Positions 1-7,106 of a stretch of 64,000 bases of DNA are shown piece after piece. The stretch spans positions 2,294,001 to 2,358,000 of the forward strand of contig NZ_JNIF01000003.1 of the NCBI RefSeq assembly GCF_000702445.1, written 5' to 3'. Made by a program: the position numbers and the translations under genes. Source of the DNA: Bryobacter aggregatus MPL3. GTDB taxonomy: Bacteria > Acidobacteriota > Terriglobia > Bryobacterales > Bryobacteraceae. How positions within the stretch are numbered: position 1 is the first letter of the stretch; every line of letters begins with the position of its first letter. Under the pieces are notes generated by a model that saw only the letters and a program-made list of their open reading frames with translations, made no database searches and was not told where the DNA came from.

Positions 1-908
1 ACTATCTGTTCCAGGATCATCTGGGCAGTACCCGGTTGCGAGTGGATGCGAATGGTACGCGACTAGGCTGGTGGGACTATGCACCGTTTGGTGAGGTGTT
101 GCCGGGGAGCTTGGGGAGCCGGAGTGGCGTGGCTGGTGGGGCCTATGAAGGGGCTCGGCCGAAGGCGATGTTTACCGGCAAGGAACGGGATGCAGAGACG
201 GGGCTGGACTTTTTCTCGGCACGCTACATGAGTGCCGCCCAAGGACGTTTCACAAGTCCTGACGTTCCTTTTGCGGACCAGTGGGAGAAGAATCCACAAA
301 GCTGGAATTTGTACAGCTACGCTCGGAACAACCCACTGCGGTTTGTCGACCCCACTGGCAGATGCAGTCAAGCTGCGGGTGGCTACACGGATGAGGGGAG
401 TGGGCTGTTTCCTGGTCCCTGTTCGGGCGGGACCATTGGCGACAGTAACAACAACACGAATTCGGTGACAGTTACCGGAAAGAAGGGCAATGCTGTTGGG
501 GCATTCGTCCTGAATGCGCTCTTTGCGCTAGACAGCACCGCCAACAACTACTTCGCCTGGATGTTTAAAGAGCGTCCAAAGCTGTTGGAGAACACGCCTA
601 CTACTAAAGAGTTCGTCGGCCAAGCTGCCGCTGCAACAGTCCTTGTGGGAACGATGATGATTGGTCCAAGTGGTGGCGCACAAGCCCCTTTGAGACTTAT
701 CCACTCCGAGGCAACGTTAAGCAAGACGATCCTAGATGGTCTTCGCAAGAAGTCAACCCAGGAGATCATTGACACTTTGAAGCCAGGCTTGGAAGAAGGT
801 CTCAAAGTGAAGCCTGATGGGCGAGTCATGGACGGAAATCATCGCATCAAGGTTCTGATGGAACGTGGAGTGGACGTGAACTCACTGCCCAGAGAGGTCC
901 TGAAGTGA
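1..908 (+). CDS. RHS repeat protein, C-terminal part with polymorphic-toxin tip (5' end outside window)
   Basis: The reading frame is open from the first bases (codons from position 3), so only the last 301 residues of a larger RHS/YD-repeat protein are visible. The fragment begins with the RHS signature YLFQDHLGSTR. It then has the core motif GKERDAETG (visible residues 59-67) and ends the conserved core with NNPLRFVDPTG (about 109-119). The roughly 180 residues after DPTG form the variable tip, which in this family is usually a toxin released from the RHS cage. The extreme C-terminus (about 270-301) contains DGRVMDGNHRIKVLMERG, which resembles the core of ParB-like domains (DGNHR). A ParB-like nuclease or NTPase toxin is therefore an inference. 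A small gene overlaps the stop by 4 nt, the usual toxin-immunity arrangement. Confidence 0.85.
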   Translation, partial: YLFQDHLGSTRLRVDANGTRLGWWDYAPFGEVLPGSLGSRSGVAGGAYEGARPKAMFTGKERDAETGLDFFSARYMSAAQGRFTSPDVPFADQWEKNPQSWNLYSYARNNPLRFVDPTGRCSQAAGGYTDEGSGLFPGPCSGGTIGDSNNNTNSVTVTGKKGNAVGAFVLNALFALDSTANNYFAWMFKERPKLLENTPTTKEFVGQAAAATVLVGTMMIGPSGGAQAPLRLIHSEATLSKTILDGLRKKSTQEIIDTLKPGLEEGLKVKPDGRVMDGNHRIKVLMERGVDVNSLPREVLK

Positions 909-1255
909 CTCTGGACGACAAACCTAACGGGTTGGCATTCGTAGGTGAGCTTGAAGACGCAGCGCCGGAAGCAAAGAATGCATTCCTTGCGAAAGTGGCG
1001 TTTGAGTTGACGATTCGAGGGCGTGACACATACGAGCCTGGAACTTCTGGGGTATCAGAGCCGAACAGACTTCGTGCGCTGAATGAAGTGATGCATCGGC
1101 TCACAAAACGGATGTTCAAGCGTATCAGCGGAAACGATGATTTGAACGAGACCGAGTTTTGGAAGGCTCTTACGGAAATCTCTGACTGCGGGGGATGTCT
1201 CGCCGATCTTGTGGCTTCTGCGGAAGCGGCGTCGCCGCTGATAAAGAGTAAGTGA
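905..1255 (+). CDS. Small protein overlapping the RHS tip; candidate immunity protein
   Basis: 116 residues from a GTG start whose first base lies inside the RHS stop region (GTGA overlap at 905-908), so it is translationally coupled to the toxin tip. It has no signal peptide or membrane segment and is mildly acidic, which fits a cytoplasmic antitoxin. I recognise no family. The immunity role rests only on position and coupling: RHS tip genes are nearly always followed by their cognate immunity gene. It could instead be an unrelated small ORF, but the overlap and the homogeneous coding character argue for a real gene. Confidence 0.6.
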   Translation: MTLDDKPNGLAFVGELEDAAPEAKNAFLAKVAFELTIRGRDTYEPGTSGVSEPNRLRALNEVMHRLTKRMFKRISGNDDLNETEFWKALTEISDCGGCLADLVASAEAASPLIKSK

Positions 1256-1261
1256 GCGTGG

Positions 1262-1567
1262 TCAGCAGGAAACGCTATTGCGTAAGCAGCCGCCGAGAAA
1301 ACCTCGTCGCCGCACTTCGAGCTTGACGGCGTAGAAGGCGGCTTGCAGGAGATGGATGGGGCCGTGGTTGGCGTCGATGACGAGCTTGCCATCTAACCAG
1401 TCCGAATTTTCGTGAGCGCCGATCAGCAGTTCCAGGGCGAACTGTTCGAGGATGTGATCGCAGGCGGCTTGGAGATCGTCGTCTGAAAGAGAGCCAAGAA
1501 CGGCGCTTGGTTCGGTGATGTCTTGGACGAGGAGTTCGTCGGCGAGGTTGGTGAGCAAAGAGTCCAT
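1262..1567 (-). CDS. Hypothetical 101-residue protein
   Basis: The ATG start at 1567 is preceded on the minus strand by AGGAA about 5 nt upstream, a plausible ribosome binding site. The protein is acidic and helical in its N-terminal two thirds (MDSLLTNLADELLVQDI...) and ends in a short basic stretch (EVRRRGFLGG). I recognise no family. It is convergent with the candidate RHS immunity gene, with 6 nt between the stops. It is the first gene after the RHS cassette and may be the left edge of the mobile module. Moderate confidence that it is expressed, none about function. Confidence 0.5.
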   Translation of the reverse strand: MDSLLTNLADELLVQDITEPSAVLGSLSDDDLQAACDHILEQFALELLIGAHENSDWLDGKLVIDANHGPIHLLQAAFYAVKLEVRRRGFLGGCLRNSVSC

Positions 1568-2038
1568 GATGGTTCCTGTTGGTATTTACCATTGCAGGTA
1601 CGCAAAAGAGGAACCATGCGAAGCATGGACGTTGCTTCAGCAACGTCGTTCTTGAAGTAGTCGTTCACTTCGTTCACGACGCCTTCGGCAGTCTCATTGT
1701 CATCATCATGCGGTTGGTTTAGAGTCTCTATGCTGGCACGAGTCCTCAAGGAACTCGGCATAGAGACTCGAAAGGTCATGCGTACTGGCCCATCGCTCTC
1801 CTCTGATCGTCTGAGTCGTCAGAGGTCTCGGCAACTTAACGCTGGTGAACTCAGCCAGCGGCAGACTTGGGCATCCCGATTTAGCTGCGCCCAGGCTCTT
1901 CGTCTACGTCCCACAGTAGAGCCGTCCTGATTCCACGCTGCCGTCAATTACTCCCGACCGTGGAGGACATGAACCGAAGTCCACGTTGATATGTAGAAGC
2001 AGCGATTCTTTGGGCGGTGCTGAAGATGCGTCTCCGAC

Positions 2039-2081
2039 CACAACAGATTGTGCATATCAGGGATAGACACAATATTTTGTG
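2039..2081. promoter_or_regulatory. Two CACAA-N4-TTGTG palindromes, possible operator
   Basis: CACAA-CAGA-TTGTG lies at 2039-2052 and CACAA-TATT-TTGTG at 2068-2081, 29 bp apart start to start. Identical half-sites with identical 4-bp spacing suggest a pair of binding sites for a dimeric DNA-binding protein. The nearest candidates are the XRE and ribbon-helix-helix proteins of the same module. Which protein binds is not visible. Confidence 0.45.
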
Positions 2082-2118
2082 GCCGGGAAAGTGAAAATAT
2101 TTTGGGGCGGGGATAGAC
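2060..2118 (+). repeat. 25-nt tandem repeats, iteron-like
   Basis: Two adjacent 25-nt units (2060-2084 and 2085-2109) match at 19 of 25 positions. A third partial unit starts at 2110 with the same GGGATAGAC as unit 1. Each full unit is GC-rich at its ends and has AATATTTTG in the middle. Short tandem repeats with an AT-rich core beside a primase-bearing module resemble replication iterons or clustered regulator sites. Confidence 0.5.
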
Positions 2119-2254
2119 GGGATCGGCGGCAGGTGGCGGAAAGCGGCGAAAGCCGGGTTGGGGGTGTACGGATCGGGAGAGAGCGGCGGATGCGAAACGG
2201 CGATCCGCCAGGGCCGAAAGTTTCCTGCGGCTAAATGCAGAAGAGGAAACAAAC

Positions 2255-2485
2255 ATGATCCCGATCCGACTGACCGAGAACGACTACATCAACCCGGAAG
2301 CGGTTTGCCGCCTTCACTGCCAGCCAAAGACCGACGACAGGCGTGCGGCCATGACCATCGTCTTCACCGACGAAGACCAACTCCCGCTTTACCTGCACGG
2401 TGAGGAAGCGGAAGAGGCCATTGCAAACTGGCGGACCTTCCACCAGCAGCAGGGTCACGACGCTTCGTTCCCGGCGACCATCTGA
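2255..2485 (+). CDS. Hypothetical 76-residue acidic protein
   Basis: The ATG is preceded by AGAGGAAA with good spacing. The protein (MIPIRLTENDYINPEAV...) has a short beta-rich N-terminus, then a region rich in Asp and Glu (TDEDQLPLYLHGEEAEEAI). The segment I-N-P-E-A-V, followed by a predicted strand and the Glu-rich helix, looks like small phage or plasmid accessory proteins, but I cannot name a family. Its last 31 bases overlap the 3' end of the convergent serine recombinase gene. The tandem repeats and palindromes upstream suggest regulated transcription. Confidence 0.6.
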   Translation: MIPIRLTENDYINPEAVCRLHCQPKTDDRRAAMTIVFTDEDQLPLYLHGEEAEEAIANWRTFHQQQGHDASFPATI

Positions 2486-3186
2486 AACAGCGAATTTTCC
2501 AGAATGTTCTTCACGGTGCGGCCATACCACTTGCCGCCGTTCTTGCCGGGGATGTGATCGGCGTTGAAGGCGTCGGCGATCATGGCGAGACTCCAGCCGT
2601 CTTCCCGGCGCTCGTGCATCAGGCGTACCATCGCCATCTCAGCGGCGGCGACCACGAGGCGATCCCCGGCACGCTCGAAGCCGAAGGGCGTGTGGTTGTA
2701 GACCTTGCCCTGCTGCTTCTTGTGGGCCAGCACGGAGGCGGTGCGCTCGGCCACGAGGTTGCGTTCCAGTTCGGCGCATCCGGCCATCAGCGTGAGAAAC
2801 ATCCGGCCCATCGCTGAACCCGTACTCAACGACTGACCGCCCATGTCCACCAAGTGCAGCGAGACTCCCGCCTTGTCCCAGGCTTTCGTTTGGCGCAGGG
2901 CGTCTTCGGCGTCTCTGAACAATCGGTCGAGCTTCAGGCAGACGACATGGCCGACACCGTTGTTCATCCACTCAAGTAGCTTCGCCCCGGCAGGACGCTT
3001 CGCCAAAGGGATGCTGGCCGAGACGCCTTCCTCACGCACCAACTCCATCACTTCCAATCCGGCCATCTGGCAGTAGGCACGAAGGCGATCTTCCTGGGCG
3101 TCGAGCGAGAAGCCGAACTTCGATTGCTCGACGGTGGAAACCCTCACGTAGCAGAGCGCCCGGTTGCCTTGGAATCGTTTCGCCAT
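2455..3186 (-). CDS. Small serine recombinase (resolvase family)
   Basis: 243 residues. The N-terminal resolvase/invertase catalytic domain contains YVRVSTVEQ with the nucleophilic Ser17 and KLDRLFRD (85-92), whose arginines activate the phosphate. A linker helix rich in Glu and Arg follows (138-155). The C-terminal 'recombinase' DNA-binding domain spans about 160-235 (NHTPFGF, then IADAFNADHIPGKNGGKWYG). It is longer than Tn3-type resolvases and much shorter than large phage integrases, so it is an intermediate IS607-like or resolvase-like form. The start ATG lies inside one arm of a perfect 17-bp inverted repeat. A minus-strand promoter TTGACT-N18-TATTCT ends only 11 nt before the ATG, so its mRNA should be nearly leaderless. 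Confidence 0.9.
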   Translation of the reverse strand: MAKRFQGNRALCYVRVSTVEQSKFGFSLDAQEDRLRAYCQMAGLEVMELVREEGVSASIPLAKRPAGAKLLEWMNNGVGHVVCLKLDRLFRDAEDALRQTKAWDKAGVSLHLVDMGGQSLSTGSAMGRMFLTLMAGCAELERNLVAERTASVLAHKKQQGKVYNHTPFGFERAGDRLVVAAAEMAMVRLMHERREDGWSLAMIADAFNADHIPGKNGGKWYGRTVKNILENSLFQMVAGNEAS

Positions 3187-3279
3187 TCTGCGTACCCAGA
3201 ATAGCGACTAAACGGAAGCTAAGTCAATAGAACTCGTGTAGGCATGGTCGTGACTACATTCCGGGTACGCAGAATGGCG
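3181..3279. promoter_or_regulatory. Perfect 17-bp inverted repeat in the divergent recombinase/RHH promoter region
   Basis: GGGTACGCAGAATGGCG occurs on the minus strand at 3197-3181 and on the plus strand at 3263-3279, separated by 65 bp. Each copy sits just downstream of a -10-like hexamer (TATTCT on the minus strand at 3203-3198, TACATT on the plus strand at 3255-3260). The left copy includes the recombinase start codon and second codon. This geometry fits an operator shared by both divergent promoters, or crossover/accessory sites of the recombinase itself. Confidence 0.7.
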
Positions 3280-3301
3280 GTTTCCTGATAACCTTGGAAC
3301 G

Positions 3302-3526
3302 ATGGCGAAAGCACCAGTCAAGGCTGTAAAGAAAGCCGCTGTCCCGGCGAAGAAGACAGTCGGCAGACCACGAGCCAAGCACAGCGACCCGGCGTACAAG
3401 CAGATGAGCGTGTACATTCATCAGGACGTGCGGAACAAAGTGAAGGCCCGGTTGTTCGAGCAAGGCGGCGAGTTCAGCGCCCTGGTCGAGTCGCTGTTGC
3501 GGGACTGGCTCAAGAAACCACAGTAA
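3302..3526 (+). CDS. Small ribbon-helix-helix DNA-binding protein
   Basis: 74 residues. A basic Lys/Ala/Pro-rich N-terminal tail (1-27) is followed by a compact domain, residues 31-72. It starts with the beta strand QMSVYIHQDV and continues with two helices (VRNKVKARLFEQ and EFSALVESLLRDWL). This is the ParG/CopG-type ribbon-helix-helix layout, in which the strand pairs in a dimer and enters the DNA major groove. The family assignment is from pattern only. Divergent from the serine recombinase across the 17-bp inverted repeat, it is the natural candidate to bind that repeat. The Lys-rich tail may add non-specific DNA affinity. Confidence 0.7.
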   Translation: MAKAPVKAVKKAAVPAKKTVGRPRAKHSDPAYKQMSVYIHQDVRNKVKARLFEQGGEFSALVESLLRDWLKKPQ

Positions 3527-3601
3527 ATCCCGAAAAAGGGTACCCATCCCGAAGCGTCTTAGATCGACCCGGCCTTCTGCTCGGTCGGGAAAATCCGGCG
3601 C

Positions 3602-3991
3602 TTACCTCCTGGCCGACTTCAGGGCCGCAGCTTCCAGAAAAGTATCAATCGTGCGTAAGAGTGTTTCCTGTTGCCGATCAGGAAGGCTCTCAATCAACTC
3701 CAGACGGCGTAGGACCTTGCGGGAAGGCTTGCGGGTAGTCTTGGGTCCTTCCGGTTGCAGCAACTCGTCCATCGTCACGCCCAAGCCCTGAGCGAAGCGG
3801 ATCGCCATCTCCGCTGAAAGGCGCAAGCGGTCGCACTCGTAGTCAGTGACGAGCGTTTGCACCAGTCCAGTCTTCTCGGCCAACTCCACCTGGGTGAATC
3901 CCCGCTCCTTGCGGAGACGGGCGAGGCGCTGGCCGATGGTCTCGCCACCCAGGTCGATGGGATCAAGTTTCAATCTCGAAGCACGAGGCAT
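3602..3991 (-). CDS. XRE-family transcriptional regulator
   Basis: 129 residues with a lambda-repressor-like helix-turn-helix at about 19-78 (IGQRLARLRKERGFTQVELA, then the recognition helix around TLVTDYE, ending GVTMDELL). The C-terminal third is a charged helix (RKVLRRLELIESLPDRQQET) that probably dimerises. It is divergent from the primase-integrase operon. A symmetric ATACGCT-N9-AGCGTAT element sits in the 124-bp intergenic region and is the likely operator. The expected role is to repress the primase/integrase operon and itself, as in prophages and integrative elements. This is inferred from arrangement, not shown. Confidence 0.85.
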   Translation of the reverse strand: MPRASRLKLDPIDLGGETIGQRLARLRKERGFTQVELAEKTGLVQTLVTDYECDRLRLSAEMAIRFAQGLGVTMDELLQPEGPKTTRKPSRKVLRRLELIESLPDRQQETLLRTIDTFLEAAALKSARR

Positions 3992-4043
3992 ACCAGAGCC
4001 AGTGTAAAGGCGAAAAACGTGGCTTCTTGTATCTTACGGTATC

Positions 4044-4066
4044 ATACGCTATTCTTGTGAGCGTAT
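4044..4066. promoter_or_regulatory. Symmetric element between xre-type gene and primase, likely operator
   Basis: ATACGCT (4044-4050) and AGCGTAT (4060-4066) form a perfect 7-bp inverted repeat with a 9-bp spacer in the short divergent intergenic region. Dyads of this size are typical of XRE repressors, whose gene starts about 50 bp to the left. No clean sigma70 promoter could be assigned on either side. Confidence 0.5.
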
Positions 4067-4115
4067 CTATTTTGCTTCCCCCACTTGACAGGTTTTTGGA
4101 AGGAGGCCGTTTTCG

Positions 4116-7106
4116 ATGGCACGTATCCCGGACGACGAAATCCAGCGGCTAAAGAGCGAGATCAGCGTGGAACGCTTGGTCACGAGCTTCGGCGTGGAAC
4201 TGAAGCGGCATGGGGCGGAACTGATCGGGCGGTGTCCGTTCCATGACGACAAGACGCCATCGCTGGTGGTGTCGCCGAAAACGAATCTGTGGCACTGCCT
4301 GGGTAAGTGCAACATCGGTGGCTCTGCGATTGATTGGGTCATGCGAACGCAAGGCGTGAGCTTCCGGCACGCTGTTGAATTACTCAAAGCCGATCATCCT
4401 TCTTTAGCCGCTGGCGAAGCTCATGTGGTGAAGAAGGGTACGACGGCGAAGCTCGAATCTCCGGTTGGTGCGGACGCCGACGATCCGCAGACGTTGTTGA
4501 GCGTGGTCGAGTTTTATCACAAGACACTGAAGGAATCGCCGGAAGCGCTGCGGTATCTGGAGAGCCGGGGCCTGACGAATGCTGAGATGGTCGGCCACTT
4601 CAAACTGGGCTTCGCCAACCGCAAGCTCGGCCTGACGCTGCCGGATAAGAACCGCAAGGCCGGGGCCGATCTGCGTGGACGCTTGCAGCGCTTGGGCATC
4701 CTGCGTGCCGAGAGCGGCCACGAGCACATGAACGGATCGGTGGTGTTCCCGTTCTTCTCGCTGGCTGGTGAAGTGCTCGGCATGTATGGGCGCAAGATCA
4801 CGCTAGGGCTGCGTGAGGGAACGCCGCTGCACCTGTATCTGCCGGGGCCGCATCGAGGCGTGTTCAACGAAGAGGCGCTGGTGGTCTCGAAGGAAATCAT
4901 CCTGTGCGAATCGATCATCGACGCCTTGACATTCTGGTGCGCCGGGTTCCGCAACGTGACCTGCTCGTATGGCGTCAACGGCTTCACTGACGATCACCGG
5001 GCCGCATTCCAGAAGCACGGCACTCGCAGCGTGTGGATCGCCTACGACCGGGATGAAGCTGGAGATGCGGCGGCAGAGCGGCTAAAAGAAGAACTCGACA
5101 AGCTCGGCATCACGTCGCACCGGGTGCTGTTCCCGAAAGGCATGGACGCCAATGAATACGCCCGGAAGGTCGTGCCAGCCGAGCAGAGTCTTGCGGTGTT
5201 GTTGAACAAGGCCGAGTGGTGGGGAGCGGTGAAGAAGCGGCCAGCGGCTAAGGAAAAAGCGAGTGCGCCGGAACCCACGCCGCAAGCGCCTCAGCCAGTG
5301 GCCGTACCTATCGTCAACGAAGCGCCAGCGCCAGTGATCCCGATGGCGGCGGAACTCGATATCGAAGTGGTCTCGGTCTCTGCGGCCAACGATGAAATCG
5401 TGATGCGGCATGGCGACCGCCGCTTCCGCATCCGTGGCCTGGGCAAGAATCTCTCGCACGATCTGATGAAGGTCAACGTACTCGTGTCCAGGCAGGATGA
5501 GTTCCACGTCGATACGCTCGATCTCTACGCCGACCGCCAGCGTGCTGCGTTCCTCAAGCGTGCCGCCGAAGAGCTTGGCTTGAAAGAAGACATCCTTCGC
5601 AAAGACCTGGGCCGGGTGTTCCTGAAACTCGAAGAACTACGGGACGAGCAGATACGCAAAACCCTCGAAGCCGCTCCGCAGGACGTCCAGATGAGCGAGG
5701 AAGACCGCAATGAGGCGCTGGTCTTGCTGAAAGACCCGAAGCTGCTCGACCGCATCCTCGACGACTTCGGCAAATGCGGCCTGGTGGGTGAGGAATCGAA
5801 CAAGCTCATCGGCTATCTGGCCGTCATCTCCCGGCATCTGGAATCGCCGCTGGCCGTGGTGGTGCAGTCTTCTTCCGCTGCTGGCAAATCTTCGCTGATG
5901 GACATGGTGCTGGCGTTCGTGCCAGAAGAAGAACGCATCCAATACTCGGCCATGACCGGGCAGTCGCTCTTCTACATGGGCGAGACGGACCTGAAACACA
6001 AGGTTCTCGCCATCGTGGAAGAGGAAGGCGCATCGAGAGCATCGTATGCACTGAAGCTGCTGCAAAGTGAAGGCGTGCTCACCATTGCATCGACAGGAAA
6101 AGACCCGGCGACAGGCAAACTCGTCACGCAGCAATATCGGGTCGAAGGTCCGGTGATGATGTTCCTCACGACCACAGCCATCGACATCGACGAGGAACTG
6201 TTGAACCGTTGTCTGGTGCTTTCGGTGAATGCGGATCGGGAGCAGACGCAAGCGATCCATCGTTTGCAAAGAGAAGCCCAGACGCTCGAAGGCTTGATGA
6301 AGCGGCAGGAGCGGCGGGAACTGATCCGGCTGCACCAGAACGCCCAACGGCTGCTGAAGCCCATCGCCGTCGTGAATCCTTACGCCGAAAAACTCACCTT
6401 CCCCGACAGCCTCACACGCACACGCCGGGATCACATGAAGTACCTGACGCTCATTCGTGCGGTGGCGCTTCTGCACCAGCATCAGCGCCCGATCCGCAGC
6501 ACTACGTGGCGTGGGAAGACGCTGGAATACATCGAAGTCACGCCGGGTGACATCGCCATCGCCAATCGTCTGGTGTCGGAGGCGATGGGCCGTTCGCTCG
6601 ATGAACTGCGCCCAGAGACACGCCGGATGCTGCTGCTGATCGATGAGATGGTGACGGCGCAATGCCAACAACTCAAGATCGAGCGGAATGATTTTCGTTT
6701 TAGCCGCCGTGACGTGCGCCATCATACAGGCTGGAGCGCCACGCAGGTTCGCATCCACATGGACCGCTTGCAGGAGATGGAATACCTGCTGGCGCATCGT
6801 GGTGGCCGGGGCCAGAGCTTCGTTTATGAGCTTGTCTTCGAGCGTGGCGACAACACATCGAAGCCGCACATTCCCGGCCTGATCGATGTGTACGATTCCA
6901 ACCTGACGGACCCGGAAGGCCAGTTAGCGGGGTCAAAACGGGGCCAAAACGGTGGGGTGACGGCGGGGTGGCGGGGCGCTGAAACCCTTATGGATACTGG
7001 CGCAAATGGCGTTTTTGCTCAAAATCACGAAAACAGCACTTCTGTGGGAATCGGTGAAAATCCGGTCGTAGCCGCACATCGCCGTAACCATGCGGGAGTC
7101 CGCTGA
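4116..7106 (+). CDS. CHC2 zinc-finger/TOPRIM primase fused to an ATPase domain
   Basis: 996 residues, with a strong AAGGAGG ribosome binding site (4100-4106). The N-terminal CHC2 zinc finger uses Cys40, His43, Cys61 and Cys65 (CPFH...CLGKC). A TOPRIM domain follows, with the catalytic Glu in ILCESIIDAL (near 264) and the metal-binding YDRDEAGDAAA (near 310). After a Pro/Ala-rich linker (about 375-400) comes a C-terminal ATPase-like region with a Walker A-type loop SSSAAGKSS (near 584), an acidic IVEEEG segment (near 640), and a winged-helix-like region before a Gly/Asn-rich tail. The protein should prime, and perhaps unwind, DNA during replication of the module. The primase-ATPase fusion resembles replication proteins of plasmids, satellites and integrative elements. 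The integrase gene overlaps its stop by one base. Confidence 0.88.
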   Translation: MARIPDDEIQRLKSEISVERLVTSFGVELKRHGAELIGRCPFHDDKTPSLVVSPKTNLWHCLGKCNIGGSAIDWVMRTQGVSFRHAVELLKADHPSLAAGEAHVVKKGTTAKLESPVGADADDPQTLLSVVEFYHKTLKESPEALRYLESRGLTNAEMVGHFKLGFANRKLGLTLPDKNRKAGADLRGRLQRLGILRAESGHEHMNGSVVFPFFSLAGEVLGMYGRKITLGLREGTPLHLYLPGPHRGVFNEEALVVSKEIILCESIIDALTFWCAGFRNVTCSYGVNGFTDDHRAAFQKHGTRSVWIAYDRDEAGDAAAERLKEELDKLGITSHRVLFPKGMDANEYARKVVPAEQSLAVLLNKAEWWGAVKKRPAAKEKASAPEPTPQAPQPVAVPIVNEAPAPVIPMAAELDIEVVSVSAANDEIVMRHGDRRFRIRGLGKNLSHDLMKVNVLVSRQDEFHVDTLDLYADRQRAAFLKRAAEELGLKEDILRKDLGRVFLKLEELRDEQIRKTLEAAPQDVQMSEEDRNEALVLLKDPKLLDRILDDFGKCGLVGEESNKLIGYLAVISRHLESPLAVVVQSSSAAGKSSLMDMVLAFVPEEERIQYSAMTGQSLFYMGETDLKHKVLAIVEEEGASRASYALKLLQSEGVLTIASTGKDPATGKLVTQQYRVEGPVMMFLTTTAIDIDEELLNRCLVLSVNADREQTQAIHRLQREAQTLEGLMKRQERRELIRLHQNAQRLLKPIAVVNPYAEKLTFPDSLTRTRRDHMKYLTLIRAVALLHQHQRPIRSTTWRGKTLEYIEVTPGDIAIANRLVSEAMGRSLDELRPETRRMLLLIDEMVTAQCQQLKIERNDFRFSRRDVRHHTGWSATQVRIHMDRLQEMEYLLAHRGGRGQSFVYELVFERGDNTSKPHIPGLIDVYDSNLTDPEGQLAGSKRGQNGGVTAGWRGAETLMDTGANGVFAQNHENSTSVGIGENPVVAAHRRNHAGVR

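Larger units (their letters stand above)
1568..2254. other. Non-coding, hairpin- and repeat-rich region
   Basis: No convincing gene lies in these 687 bases. From 1614 to 1923 they hold a chain of inverted repeats: 1614-1619/1623-1628, GACGTTGC-TTCA-GCAACGTC (1628-1647), 1660-1664/1676-1680, GAGTCTCTATGC (1722-1733) with GCATAGAGACTC (1758-1769), CCTCTGA/TCAGAGG (1800-1825), CGCTGG/CCAGCG (1840-1860), 1866-1872/1889-1895 and GGCTCT/AGAGCC (1894-1923). After these come two CACAA-N4-TTGTG palindromes and 25-nt tandem repeats (2039-2118), then GGCGGAT/ATCCGCC just before the next gene. It could be a structured RNA, an origin or transfer site, or a recombination site. Confidence 0.6.

Noticed and set aside
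1614-2118. CRISPR array
   Set aside because: The repeats are different hairpins and two adjacent 25-mers without spacers; no cas genes are present.
1948-2256. Minus-strand open frames in the region before the small acidic gene
   Set aside because: They cover the tandem repeats and palindromes, lack ribosome binding sites and have improbable composition.
4085-4090. TTGACA before the primase gene as a -35 box
   Set aside because: A -10 box at normal spacing would fall on or after the ribosome binding site, leaving no room for an mRNA leader.
5637-6869. 410-codon open frame antisense to the primase gene
   Set aside because: Composition is His/Gln/Arg-rich shadow sequence; the plus strand encodes clear ATPase and C-terminal primase segments.
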